Assembly: GCF_030547545.1 (NCBI RefSeq)
Contig: NZ_JAUOQE010000004.1
Location: 84,412 to 148,411 of the forward strand
Source of the DNA: Amphritea sp. 1_MG-2023
GTDB taxonomy: Bacteria > Pseudomonadota > Gammaproteobacteria > Pseudomonadales > Balneatricaceae
Reading direction: 5' to 3'
DNA length: 64,000 nt
Made by a program: the position numbers and the translations under genes. Positions 8,603-17,697 of the stretch are shown here, piece by piece (the first letter of the stretch is position 1; the number at the start of each line of letters is the position of its first letter). The notes beneath the pieces are model-generated. The model made no database searches. It was not told where the DNA came from and worked only from the letters and a program-made list of their open reading frames with translations.

Positions 8603-9083
8603 AACAATCCCTCCGCCATCCAACTGCGAATTTAAGTAACCTATGACAAACTGCAAAGTACAGCTAATTCACCGCCCCCGCGTTTACAGGTTAATGACCA
8701 TTAATACCGCAATAGAGCAGGCTCATCTGCGTATTAGATACGTTAGGGAGACTATATACATCATTATTGACGGCACGGATAGCTGAGAAACAAAGTTATG
8801 AAAAAAACCGTCTTTTATCGATTCAATGCATCAAAACAACGCCGATTCACCCGACCATCCGGTACCCATCACTCCACCCGCGCACGCGCTGTTATCAAAC
8901 GGCACTGAGATCAAACGACACGGGATTAACCATCACTAAGCTCGCTTGACGTTCCGCGTGGGAGCCCTGCCGATTTGAGCCCCACCAGCGGGCGAAACTC
9001 GTTAGCGGTCTCATTCATAACGGCTGACGCAACATTAATTGATTATAGTATTAAAACGGCGATCAACCGCTATAATTGCCTTG
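8603..9083. other. Non-coding stretch between rimB and the MITE
   Basis: No credible gene is visible. A perfect TATAAT lies at 9071-9076, just before the MITE and in the direction of tamA, but its -35 region is poor. This is the likely zone for the rim operon and tamAB promoters. Confidence 0.5.
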
Positions 9084-9257
9084 GGAAGGTGCGAATAAGT
9101 CCGTTATATTCTCTGCGGACATTAGAATGGCCAGATACGCGAAAGCCAGTGCAGCGAAATGTCTGGACCTTTTCAAGCTGGCTGACAAAGTAGATGACCA
9201 TTCTAATATCCGCCCTTCGGGGCTTACAGAGGCGTAATTGACTTATTCGCACCTTCC
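9084..9257. mobile_element. 174-bp IS5-type MITE (non-autonomous element)
   Basis: The ends are perfect 18-bp inverted repeats, 9084-9101 and 9240-9257, beginning GGAAGGTGCGAATAAG. This matches the terminal repeat I know from IS5. The element is flanked by the direct repeat CTTG at 9080-9083 and 9258-9261, a 4-bp target duplication as IS5 makes. A second inverted pair, ATTAGAATGG (9121-9130) and CCATTCTAAT (9198-9207), lies inside. There is no transposase, so mobility would need an IS5-family enzyme in trans. The right end is 40 bp upstream of the tamA ATG. Confidence 0.9.
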
Positions 9258-9297
9258 CTTGAGGCCTCCTCAGCAATATAACAATAGACACCGGATA

Positions 9298-11031
9298 ATG
9301 ACTCTGACACGCCTGATACTCGTATTAATGCTCAGCAGCACCTCATTGCCGTTGCTAGCAGGCACGCTTGCCATCAGCCTTGAGGGGGTCAACGCTGAAC
9401 AAACGCTCAATATCCGTCATTTTCTGAGTATTCAAGCACTGGAAAAACAGCAGATAAGCAATCCAAGTCGATTACGATACCTGCATAATCTCGCCGAAAG
9501 TGAGATCAAAACAGCGCTACAGCCCCTCGGTTTTTATCAACCAACAATCAATACAAAACTGATCAAACAGGGGCAGGACTGGCAAGCACACTACCGCATT
9601 GTCCCCGGTCCGCTGATGCGTATCACGCATGTCGATATTCAACTCTCCGGCGAAGCTCAAGACGATCCTGCCTTCACACAGCTGTTGTTAAAACCAACAC
9701 TACGGATAGGCCAACCGTTCATTCACAGCCAATATGAGCAGTTCAAAAAACAGTTAAGTTCATTAGCCGTTGAACGCGGCTATTATGACGCCGAGCTCAC
9801 ACAACATCGGGTTGAAGTCAATCTGTCAGACTACTCATCAAGCGTGACACTGCATTTCAATAGTGGCCCTCGCTTTAAGGTCGGCAAGATTAGTTTTGCC
9901 CCCAACCCACTGGATAATACCTTTCTGCAGTCTTATGCGTTGTTCTCCTCGGGAGATCCGGTACACAACCGTCAATTGATCGATCTGCAAAGCGCCCTGA
10001 TCGATAGTGATTACTTTCAACGGGTCGAAGTGCGCCCGCTCTGGAATGAGATGAGTAACACCGAAGTGCCCATATTCATCGATCTAGATGCCAACAAGAA
10101 AACCAAATATCAAACGGGGTTAGGTTATGGCACGGATACCGGCGCGAGAATGAAACTCGGCATGAGCAAACGCTGGCTCAACAATCAAGGACATCAGTTC
10201 AATACGCAACTGCTAACCTCCGAAATAATCACCAACCTCTCGGCAGAATATTCCATTCCGGGCGTCAATCCTCGTGAAGATCGTTATGCGATTCAACTGA
10301 GTTTACTGGATGAATATTCCGATAGCATCGATACCCGCAATTACACCATCGGCCTCTCGAAGCAACAACAACGGGGCAGTTGGCAACAAGTACTCGCACT
10401 TAACTATCAACAGGAAGCATCGACCTTTAGTGGCGAGACGGATACCTCTCACTTTTTGATCCCTCAAGTTAACTACAGCACACTGTCGACCAAAAACCGC
10501 CTTCGGGTTAAACAGGGTTATCGTCTGGCAGCGCAACTTCGCGGTAGCAGTCAAGCGCTGCTATCCACCGAAGACTTTATTCAAACCCGTCTGACGGCTA
10601 AAGGTATCTACAGTTTAAGCAATAAACTCCGCATACTCGGTCACGCAGAAGTCGGCACCACTTGGGTGAATAATTTCGACGCCCTACCCGCCAGCCTGCG
10701 TTTCTTTACCGGCGGTGATAACAGCGTACGCGGCTATGACTATAAAAGCCTCGGGCCGCGTGATGATAGCGATGACGTGATCGGAGGACGCAACCTGTTG
10801 GTCGGCAGTGTTGAAGTCGATTATCGCTTAATCGACAATTGGGGCGTGGCTGCGTTTATTGATAGTGGTAACGCCTTCGATGATACCCGCATCAGCCTGT
10901 ATACCGGTATCGGCATCGGCTTACGCTGGTTCTCTCCCGTCGGCCCAGTACGTTTCGATCTTGCGGTGCCGCAAAATAACGACGCTGACAATAGTGTGCA
11001 TCTGCATTTCAATCTAGGAGCCGATCTGTGA
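9298..11031 (+). CDS. tamA: Translocation and assembly module outer-membrane protein TamA
   Basis: This 577-residue Omp85-family protein works with TamB in outer-membrane biogenesis. A signal peptide spans about 1-21 (MTLTRLILVL...LLAG). POTRA domains follow (about 25-260; AEQTLNIRHFLSI and the GPRFKVGKISF segment are typical), then a 16-strand barrel ending in the strand VHLHFNLGADL. FTGGDNSVRGYDYKSLGP near 470-490 contains the VRGY motif of the conserved Omp85 loop. The frame opens at 9238, inside the MITE, but the signal peptide fixes the start at ATG 9298. The stop overlaps the tamB start by four bases. Confidence 0.94.
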   Translation: MTLTRLILVLMLSSTSLPLLAGTLAISLEGVNAEQTLNIRHFLSIQALEKQQISNPSRLRYLHNLAESEIKTALQPLGFYQPTINTKLIKQGQDWQAHYRIVPGPLMRITHVDIQLSGEAQDDPAFTQLLLKPTLRIGQPFIHSQYEQFKKQLSSLAVERGYYDAELTQHRVEVNLSDYSSSVTLHFNSGPRFKVGKISFAPNPLDNTFLQSYALFSSGDPVHNRQLIDLQSALIDSDYFQRVEVRPLWNEMSNTEVPIFIDLDANKKTKYQTGLGYGTDTGARMKLGMSKRWLNNQGHQFNTQLLTSEIITNLSAEYSIPGVNPREDRYAIQLSLLDEYSDSIDTRNYTIGLSKQQQRGSWQQVLALNYQQEASTFSGETDTSHFLIPQVNYSTLSTKNRLRVKQGYRLAAQLRGSSQALLSTEDFIQTRLTAKGIYSLSNKLRILGHAEVGTTWVNNFDALPASLRFFTGGDNSVRGYDYKSLGPRDDSDDVIGGRNLLVGSVEVDYRLIDNWGVAAFIDSGNAFDDTRISLYTGIGIGLRWFSPVGPVRFDLAVPQNNDADNSVHLHFNLGADL

Positions 11032-14000
11032 CCGCTGAGACTCATCACACGGCAGCAGCCCCTCGATCGTACCTACGCTGGGTCAAATACTTTTTCAGCT
11101 TATTGGCCGTTAGTTGTGTTTTACTCCTCGCCATGAGTGCCTACTTGCTCGGCACCACCAGCGGCCTCCGACAGTTACTGACTATGAGTCAGCACCATCT
11201 CGCGGGCCAACTAGAGGTTAAACAGATTAACGGCTCGTTGTTTGATCGCCTTGAGCTAACCGGTGTCGACTATACAGAACCCAACATGACGCTATCTGTT
11301 AATCGAGTACAATGGGATTGGCAGCCAACCGCGCTGTTATCGGGTCACTTACAGATTATCCAACTCAGTATCGATCAGCCGGTTATCACCCTAACCCATC
11401 AGGCTAAATCTGACTCGCCCGCTGAGGCGGTAATACTCCCCGATATCAGCTTACCGCTGTCTTTGCAGATCGAGCAGCTACAGGTGCAGCAACTGCGCCT
11501 CAAGCAAGTCACTCAAGGCGGTCAAGCTAGCAGCGCGACGGTTATTGACAATATTCAACTGCGGCTGCATAGCGAAGCTCAAACACTAATACTCGAACAA
11601 CTCGCTATTACGGCAGCGCCAGCCCATATCGCCATCGATGGTCAACTGACCCCTAGCGGACAGTTCCCTCTTCAGCTCAACACTCAATGGACCATTAAGT
11701 TACCCGAGAAACCCTCACTCAGCGGTCAAGGTGTCATTCAGGGCACCTTACAAGGCGACCGTCATGAGCTAACCATCCAACAGACACTCTCTGGTTTAAT
11801 TAGCACCTCATTATCGGCGGCCGTACATAACCTGTTTGAGACTCCACAAGGACAGATCAAGCTCGATGATTTCAGCACCGACTTAGCGCCCTTCTCTACC
11901 GCGTTGTCAGACCGTCAGCTAAGTGGCTCGGCACACCTTGAGGGTAATATCGATACCGCGCAAATGCAGAGTCGCTGGCAAACCAGCCTGCCCGATATCG
12001 GTGATACCGCATTGACCATGAAACTCCGTTTAAGCGGCAGCCAACTCAACATTGAACAGCTGAATATCACTCAACTCGCGCCGCCTAAAGCCGATAAAGA
12101 GTCAACGCAAAAACCTTTAGCCATAAAAGTACACGGAGATATTAATCTTTCCACGAGCCCCTTAAGCTTTCATATTAATGGCCAATGGAACAACCTGCGT
12201 TACCCCTTGACGAGTGAAGCTGAATATCTGAGCCCCGCGGGGCAACTGGAGATTAAGGGTGATGTACAACACTATCGAGTCATGCTCAACAGTGCTCTAT
12301 CAGGCCCCCGTCTTCCTGCTGGCCATTGGCAACTCTCTGCCACCGGTAGCGAGCAAGCCTTAACCGAGGTGGTCTTAACTGGCGATACCTTGGATGGCGC
12401 CGTGAAGCTGACCGGTCAGCTTGCTTGGCAACCCTATCTAAGCTGGCAATTCAATCTCGATGCACAACAATTAAATCCCGCTCAGCATTGGTCAGCCTGG
12501 CCAGGCAGACTCGATATCGCAGCCTCCGTTGAAGGTCGAAAAGCCGTTGATCAACCACTCCAACTGCAGCTGCAACTGACATCTCTGACGGGGACATTAC
12601 GGCAACAACCGATCTTCGGGCAGGGCAACATTAATCTCAATGGCACGCGTATTGCCATTCCACAGCTGCGCCTAAATATTGCAACAACAGAACTAGAAAC
12701 GCAGGGTTACCTCGATGAAGCATACGCACTGAGGTGGGCAATCCTCTCTCCCGATTTGCATCACTTACATCCAGAACTAAAGGGCAGTTTAACGGCAACA
12801 GGCAGCTTAACGGGCACGCGAGCCCAACCCCACGTCATAGCCAAGCTTGAAGGACAAACGCTGCAATTCAATCAACATCAAAGCGCTACGCTATCCGCCG
12901 ATATCGATATTGACCTTAATAGAGCTAATCGTTCCTCTCTACAACTGTCAGCGACACACTTAATCCTTGCGGATCAATCATGGCAACAACTCAGCCTCAA
13001 TGGTCAAGGCAAGGTAACACAGCATCAGCTCAGCCTCAAAGCGGAGCAAGGACCTATCGATATCGCGCTCAACCTGAACGGCGGCTGGCAAGCGGCTCAG
13101 TGGCGCGGCGATATCAGCCGTCTCGATTTACGGCAAGCAGATCTCGACGAATGGCAGATACAACAGCCAACTGGGCTGCAACTATCACAGCACTCATTCG
13201 CCTTAGATCAACTCTGTCTGCAATCGCGCCGTCAAGTAACCAGCGCCCTCTGCCTTAAAGGCAACGGCTCAACACTGAATGGCATAGCCGGCGCTTTAAC
13301 CACGCAGCAACTATCATTGACTTTGTTACAACCTTGGATGCCAACTCAAGCGGTATTAAAAGGTAACCTTGAAGCGGATATACGCTTCTCTCAAGCCCCG
13401 CATAAAGCGCCGATAGTAACCGGCTATGCGCGCTTAAATGGTACCGAATTAAGCCTCGCAGAGGAGGATTTACAGATCGTTGCCGGCACGATCACCTTGG
13501 ATATCGAGGCACAAAACAATCAACTCAAGAGCACCCTATCGCTGCCATTACAGCAACCGGCCGGTCAACTAACGGCACACATCAACATGACCGATCTTAA
13601 CGCTAGTCAGCAACTCAATAGCGAGATTGATTTGGCTCTCAATGATCTTAAATTCGTATCCCTGTTTACGCCACAGTTACAGGCCATTAGCGGACAGATC
13701 CACTCAGCTGTATCAATCACTGGACGTGTTACTCAACCGATCGTTGAGGGTCACCTAACGCTTAGTCAGGCCAGCACAGATCTACCCGCATTGGGCATCA
13801 AACTGGAAGACATTAACCTTAGCGTTAAGGGAAAACCCGGCAATCATAACCTTCAGCTCAAGGGACAGTTTCAATCCGGTGGCGCTATTCAGGTGAACGG
13901 TCAATACAACCCGCTCCGCGATAGCGGCCAAATCTCATTCCAAGGAGAGCACTTTAAAGCGATCGCTACCGAAGAGATTCAAGCCTGGATTTCACCTGCG

Positions 14001-14876
14001 ATGACACTCGCTATCGCTCCGACAAAAATCACTGTGCGCGGCGAGTTGAACATTCCCGAAGCCACGATTAAACCACCTAAACTAGACGCCAGTGCGGCAC
14101 TCTCAGACGATGTCGTCATTATTGATCCGCACATCGAAACACAGCCGCTTGCCAGCGACAACCGTCTCTTAGATGCGCAACTACGTATTACGCTGGGTGA
14201 TAAAGTTTATTTAGATGCGCTCGGCTTTAAGGGTCGCCTGCTGGGTAGCGTGCTCATCGAAGACAACGGCCGTCAGGTCACCCGCGCCACCGGTATCATG
14301 CAGGTAGCAAGCGGTCAATATCGACTCTATGGTCAGGATCTCGATATCGATCGGGGTAGCTTAATCTACAGTGGTGGCCCGATCGATAACCCCGGACTCG
14401 ATTTACGCGTGGCTCGAACCATCGATAAGGTCACCGCGGGAGCCAAAGTCTCCGGCACCCTCAGTGACCCGCAGCTAGCGTTATATTCTGATCCCAGCAT
14501 GCCAGAGAGCAGTCAACTCTCTTATCTAATATTTGGGCGTGCGCCGGGCGCCAGCGGCAGTTCATTCACCGAACAAGAGCTATTATTTAAGGCCGCCTCA
14601 GCGCTAACCCTGAAAGGCAGTAATAGCATCGCGGAACAGCTATCGGAAACCTTTAATATTGATGATCTTGGTGTGACGGGCGATAGCGCTAGCGAGACCT
14701 CGCTCTATATCGGCAAATACCTATCACCGCGCCTCTATGTTAAGTACGGCGTAGGGTTATTAGAACCCACGCATACTTTCTTTATGCGCTATCGACTGAA
14801 TCAAGCCTGGAGCGTTGAGACACAGACGGCCAGCGAGCATAACGGCGGCGATATTTTCTACACCCTAGAACGCTAG
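11028..14876 (+). CDS. tamB: Translocation and assembly module inner-membrane protein TamB
   Basis: This is a 1282-residue AsmA-like protein, close to E. coli TamB (1259). A single N-terminal membrane anchor (about 18-40, YFFSLLAVSCVLLLAMSAYLL) is followed by a long repetitive beta-rich periplasmic region that forms a hydrophobic groove for lipid transport to the outer membrane. The C-terminal DUF490 domain fills about 950-1282, with SYLIFGRAPG and YGVGLLEPTHTFFMRYRL near the end. The start is GTG 11028, with AGGAG seven bases upstream and a GTGA overlap with tamA, so the two are translationally coupled. Confidence 0.94.
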   Translation: MTAETHHTAAAPRSYLRWVKYFFSLLAVSCVLLLAMSAYLLGTTSGLRQLLTMSQHHLAGQLEVKQINGSLFDRLELTGVDYTEPNMTLSVNRVQWDWQPTALLSGHLQIIQLSIDQPVITLTHQAKSDSPAEAVILPDISLPLSLQIEQLQVQQLRLKQVTQGGQASSATVIDNIQLRLHSEAQTLILEQLAITAAPAHIAIDGQLTPSGQFPLQLNTQWTIKLPEKPSLSGQGVIQGTLQGDRHELTIQQTLSGLISTSLSAAVHNLFETPQGQIKLDDFSTDLAPFSTALSDRQLSGSAHLEGNIDTAQMQSRWQTSLPDIGDTALTMKLRLSGSQLNIEQLNITQLAPPKADKESTQKPLAIKVHGDINLSTSPLSFHINGQWNNLRYPLTSEAEYLSPAGQLEIKGDVQHYRVMLNSALSGPRLPAGHWQLSATGSEQALTEVVLTGDTLDGAVKLTGQLAWQPYLSWQFNLDAQQLNPAQHWSAWPGRLDIAASVEGRKAVDQPLQLQLQLTSLTGTLRQQPIFGQGNINLNGTRIAIPQLRLNIATTELETQGYLDEAYALRWAILSPDLHHLHPELKGSLTATGSLTGTRAQPHVIAKLEGQTLQFNQHQSATLSADIDIDLNRANRSSLQLSATHLILADQSWQQLSLNGQGKVTQHQLSLKAEQGPIDIALNLNGGWQAAQWRGDISRLDLRQADLDEWQIQQPTGLQLSQHSFALDQLCLQSRRQVTSALCLKGNGSTLNGIAGALTTQQLSLTLLQPWMPTQAVLKGNLEADIRFSQAPHKAPIVTGYARLNGTELSLAEEDLQIVAGTITLDIEAQNNQLKSTLSLPLQQPAGQLTAHINMTDLNASQQLNSEIDLALNDLKFVSLFTPQLQAISGQIHSAVSITGRVTQPIVEGHLTLSQASTDLPALGIKLEDINLSVKGKPGNHNLQLKGQFQSGGAIQVNGQYNPLRDSGQISFQGEHFKAIATEEIQAWISPAMTLAIAPTKITVRGELNIPEATIKPPKLDASAALSDDVVIIDPHIETQPLASDNRLLDAQLRITLGDKVYLDALGFKGRLLGSVLIEDNGRQVTRATGIMQVASGQYRLYGQDLDIDRGSLIYSGGPIDNPGLDLRVARTIDKVTAGAKVSGTLSDPQLALYSDPSMPESSQLSYLIFGRAPGASGSSFTEQELLFKAASALTLKGSNSIAEQLSETFNIDDLGVTGDSASETSLYIGKYLSPRLYVKYGVGLLEPTHTFFMRYRLNQAWSVETQTASEHNGGDIFYTLER

Positions 14877-14892
14877 CCAACAGCGACGCCGA

Positions 14893-15585
14893 TCATGGGC
14901 GCCAATGATTAGCGCCTAGCAATCCCATCTGACGTTGAATCCACTGAACTCTCTGCCACACGTAGTCGCTCGGGTAAGCCGCACTTAAACGATAGGGATT
15001 AGGCAGTACGGCGGCTAATCTAGCCGCCTCTCGTTGCGTCAGCTGCTGAGCCGACTTTTTAAAATAGACCTGACTGGCCGCTTCAACCCCATAGATCCCG
15101 GGCCCAAACTCAACAATATTCAGATAGACTTCGAGAATTCGAGGCTTGTTCCATAACACTTCCAATAACACCGCGAGTCCGGCTTCAATCGCTTTTCGCA
15201 GATAACTCTTAGCGGGCCAAAGAAATAGGTTTTTCACCGTTTGCTGCGTCAAGGTACTTGCCCCTCTTACTCGCTCGCCGTTTTGATTATCGCTGAACGC
15301 ATCCAGAATCGATTTAATATCCAACCCCCAATGGGAGGGAAAGGTCTGATCTTCCGAGGCGATCACCGCCAACTGCATCGCCGGCGAAATCTGCTGTAGC
15401 GCTACCCAGTGATGCTGACTCTGCGCCGGATAGCCATCGGGCGGATTAAGGTCTCGCTGCAGTTGCCACATCCATACACTCGGATCGACAAAGCGCAATA
15501 ATAGCACCAGCAATACCGGAAGCAGCAATAGCAGTAACACTATGCGCCACAACCCTTTACGAAAACGACTCCAGAAAACTGTCAA
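14893..15585 (-). CDS. mtgA: Monofunctional biosynthetic peptidoglycan transglycosylase
   Basis: This GT51 enzyme polymerises lipid II into glycan strands at the inner membrane. From TTG 15585 it is 230 residues, with one membrane helix (13-31). The catalytic motif [12 protein letters not shown] starts at E78, followed by RGASTLTQQ (107-115) and the [15 protein letters not shown] region (152-166) with the second glutamate. The frame opens at TTG 15609 without a ribosome site; AGGGTGG stands before 15585. It converges on tamB with 16 bp between stops and no visible terminator. Confidence 0.9.
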   Translation of the reverse strand: MTVFWSRFRKGLWRIVLLLLLLPVLLVLLLRFVDPSVWMWQLQRDLNPPDGYPAQSQHHWVALQQISPAMQLAVIASEDQTFPSHWGLDIKSILDAFSDNQNGERVRGASTLTQQTVKNLFLWPAKSYLRKAIEAGLAVLLEVLWNKPRILEVYLNIVEFGPGIYGVEAASQVYFKKSAQQLTQREAARLAAVLPNPYRLSAAYPSDYVWQRVQWIQRQMGLLGANHWRP

Positions 15586-15737
15586 TGTCGGCCACCCTAA
15601 GAATAACAAGGCCGCATAATACCGAATACTGACGTTTTTTTGAACAATAGCCCGAGATGATTATTAACGCACTCTGTGTTTAACTACGCTAACGTGAGAC
15701 CGCTATTAACCCTTAGCTGCAAGAGGATGCATCCAAG

Positions 15738-16727
15738 ATGACATTTGATCTCAAAGAGGTGTTGGTGATTGGTGTTTCCAGTCGCGCGCTGTTTGACCTG
15801 GAACACGAAAACAGTATCTATCAGCAGCAAGACGTGGCGGCCTATCGTCGTTATCAATATGAACAAGAGCACAAATTACTCGGAAAAGGCACCGCTTTTC
15901 ATCTTGTCGAGGCCCTGTTGAGCCTTAACAAGCTATCCGATGAACGCCTTGTGGAAGTGGTTGTGATGTCAAAAAACAGCCCTGACACCGGCTTACGCAT
16001 ACTCAAATCCATTCAGCATTATCAACTGGATATTACCCGTTCGGCGTTTACTGGCGGCGAACCTCTCAGCCCTTTTTTACACGCCTACCGTGTTGATTTA
16101 CTGCTCACTCGTCACTCGGATGATGCTCAAGTGGCAATTGACACTCAAGATTGTGCCGCCGCGCTTATTTATGATCCACCGGCAAGCTATCAGCCCGACC
16201 GTGATAAAATTCGAATCGCCTTCGATGCCGATGCCGTGCTGTTCTCGGATGAATCTGAATACATTTACAAAACAGAAGGGCTAGAACGATTCCAACAAAA
16301 TGAATCGGATAATGAAGATGTCGCCTTGCCCGACGGCCCGTTTGCGAAGCTCGTACGAGTATTATCGCGTCTCAACCGTAAGCTGGGGGTCGATCGCTCT
16401 CCGTTGAGATTATCGATTGTGACCGCCCGTAACGGTCCCGCGCACCTGCGTGTTATTAAAACCCTGCGTCAATGGGATGTGAATGTCGATCAAGCCTTTT
16501 TTCTCGGCGGAATGAGTAAAGAGCCCGTCTTAAGTGCACTGCGCCCACATATCTTTTTTGATGATCAGCCGGCGCATCTACTGCAAGCCTCGAAAAGAGT
16601 CCCCAGCAGTCAGGTACCTTATCGCAGCGACTCTCAGATTCAACAGCTGCAACCCGTCAAGCCAAAACACCAAACAACAGCAGAGACACTTAGCAAGCGC
16701 ACGACACTGAAGCAGAAATCAACCTAA
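15738..16727 (+). CDS. Cytosolic 5'-nucleotidase (PF06189 family)
   Basis: This 329-residue protein is similar to the 5-nucleotidase family related to vertebrate cN-I, which dephosphorylates nucleoside monophosphates. Signatures are VGVSSRALFDLE at 11-22, TGGEPLSPFLHAY at 105-117 and the DxD-containing IAFDADAVLFSDESE at 160-174 (Asp163 and Asp165, the nucleophile pair of this haloacid-type fold), then FFLGGMSK further on. The last ~40 residues are polar and lysine-rich. It is transcribed alone, divergent from mtgA. GAGG lies 12 bases upstream of ATG. Confidence 0.88.
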   Translation: MTFDLKEVLVIGVSSRALFDLEHENSIYQQQDVAAYRRYQYEQEHKLLGKGTAFHLVEALLSLNKLSDERLVEVVVMSKNSPDTGLRILKSIQHYQLDITRSAFTGGEPLSPFLHAYRVDLLLTRHSDDAQVAIDTQDCAAALIYDPPASYQPDRDKIRIAFDADAVLFSDESEYIYKTEGLERFQQNESDNEDVALPDGPFAKLVRVLSRLNRKLGVDRSPLRLSIVTARNGPAHLRVIKTLRQWDVNVDQAFFLGGMSKEPVLSALRPHIFFDDQPAHLLQASKRVPSSQVPYRSDSQIQQLQPVKPKHQTTAETLSKRTTLKQKST

Positions 16728-16760
16728 CATTCAACGACTCAGCGCCCGTGGCAGCAGCGC

Positions 16761-17639
16761 TTACAGCGGATCAATCACACGCTTGACCGGCTCATGCTTG
16801 GCTAACATCGCCACGATGCCTGCGACACTGACACAGAAAATCCCCAGCAGTGTGTGCAATCCGAGTACTTCATTCCATATCAGCCAACCCAATAAAACCG
16901 CCATCACAACCGAACCATAGGTAAAGGGAGCCAATTGACCCGCTGACGCTAAGCCATACGCTTTACTCAGCAGTAACTGTGCAACGGTTGAGGTAGCCGC
17001 CAGTACGATCAGCCAGCTAAACTGCAACCCCGTTGGACCCGCTCCCGTTAGCCAGGCGGGTATCGCCGATAATAAGGCACTAAAAAAAGCAAAGTAAAAC
17101 ACGATCAACTGTGGCGATTCACTGACCCGCAGTCGCCGCACTGTCACCTTCGCCAAGGCCCCTAAACAGGCTCCCAGCAGGGCGATCAAAATGCCAATAT
17201 TCAATGCCCCCTGCTGTGGATTTAAAATCAGTGCAACACCGACAAAGCCCATCAAGATAGCCAACTTAACGCGCTGTGTAATTCGCTCGCCAAGCCACCA
17301 AAACGCAATGAGCGGCATAAAGAAGGGAGCTGTCTGTTTTAATAACGCCGCCTGAGCCAAAGGCAGGTGACCCCAGGAATAAAACAAACAGGTCATGGCC
17401 GTGACACCCACCGCTGCGCGCATAAAGTGAAAACGTAAGGTTTGTGTTTGCAACACGGCAAGCCCCTTACGCATCAACCAAGGCATGAACAGCGCTAGAC
17501 CGAGTAGATTACGAAAAAACACGATCATTTCAGTCGGCAGTTCGTCAGAAAGCTGTTTAATGACCATACCGGATAACACGAGGAACATCTCAGAGAGTAA
17601 GATCAGCGCCGCGCCCAGCAAAAGTTGATTACTTTTCAT
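16761..17639 (-). CDS. EamA/DMT family transporter
   Basis: From ATG 17639 this is a 292-residue inner-membrane protein with about ten hydrophobic helices in two EamA repeats (about 8-140 and 150-285), the usual size for drug/metabolite transporters. The substrate cannot be told. The frame extends up to a TTG at 17708, but that would place a Rho-independent terminator hairpin inside the coding region, so ATG 17639 is preferred. No clear ribosome site precedes it. It lies downstream of the M16 peptidase gene on the same strand. Confidence 0.8.
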   Translation of the reverse strand: MKSNQLLLGAALILLSEMFLVLSGMVIKQLSDELPTEMIVFFRNLLGLALFMPWLMRKGLAVLQTQTLRFHFMRAAVGVTAMTCLFYSWGHLPLAQAALLKQTAPFFMPLIAFWWLGERITQRVKLAILMGFVGVALILNPQQGALNIGILIALLGACLGALAKVTVRRLRVSESPQLIVFYFAFFSALLSAIPAWLTGAGPTGLQFSWLIVLAATSTVAQLLLSKAYGLASAGQLAPFTYGSVVMAVLLGWLIWNEVLGLHTLLGIFCVSVAGIVAMLAKHEPVKRVIDPL

Positions 17640-17643
17640 AAAG

Positions 17644-17676
17644 AAAAAAAGCCCGTCTGTCACTGACAGAGGGGCT
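17644..17676 (-). terminator. Rho-independent terminator after the M16 peptidase gene
   Basis: On the minus strand, two 13-base arms (17664-17676 and 17650-17662) pair with one mismatch and are followed by a run of seven T (17644-17650). The hairpin ends only five bases before the EamA ATG. Confidence 0.82.
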
Positions 17677-17697
17677 TGATCGGTTCCTGCCAATAAA

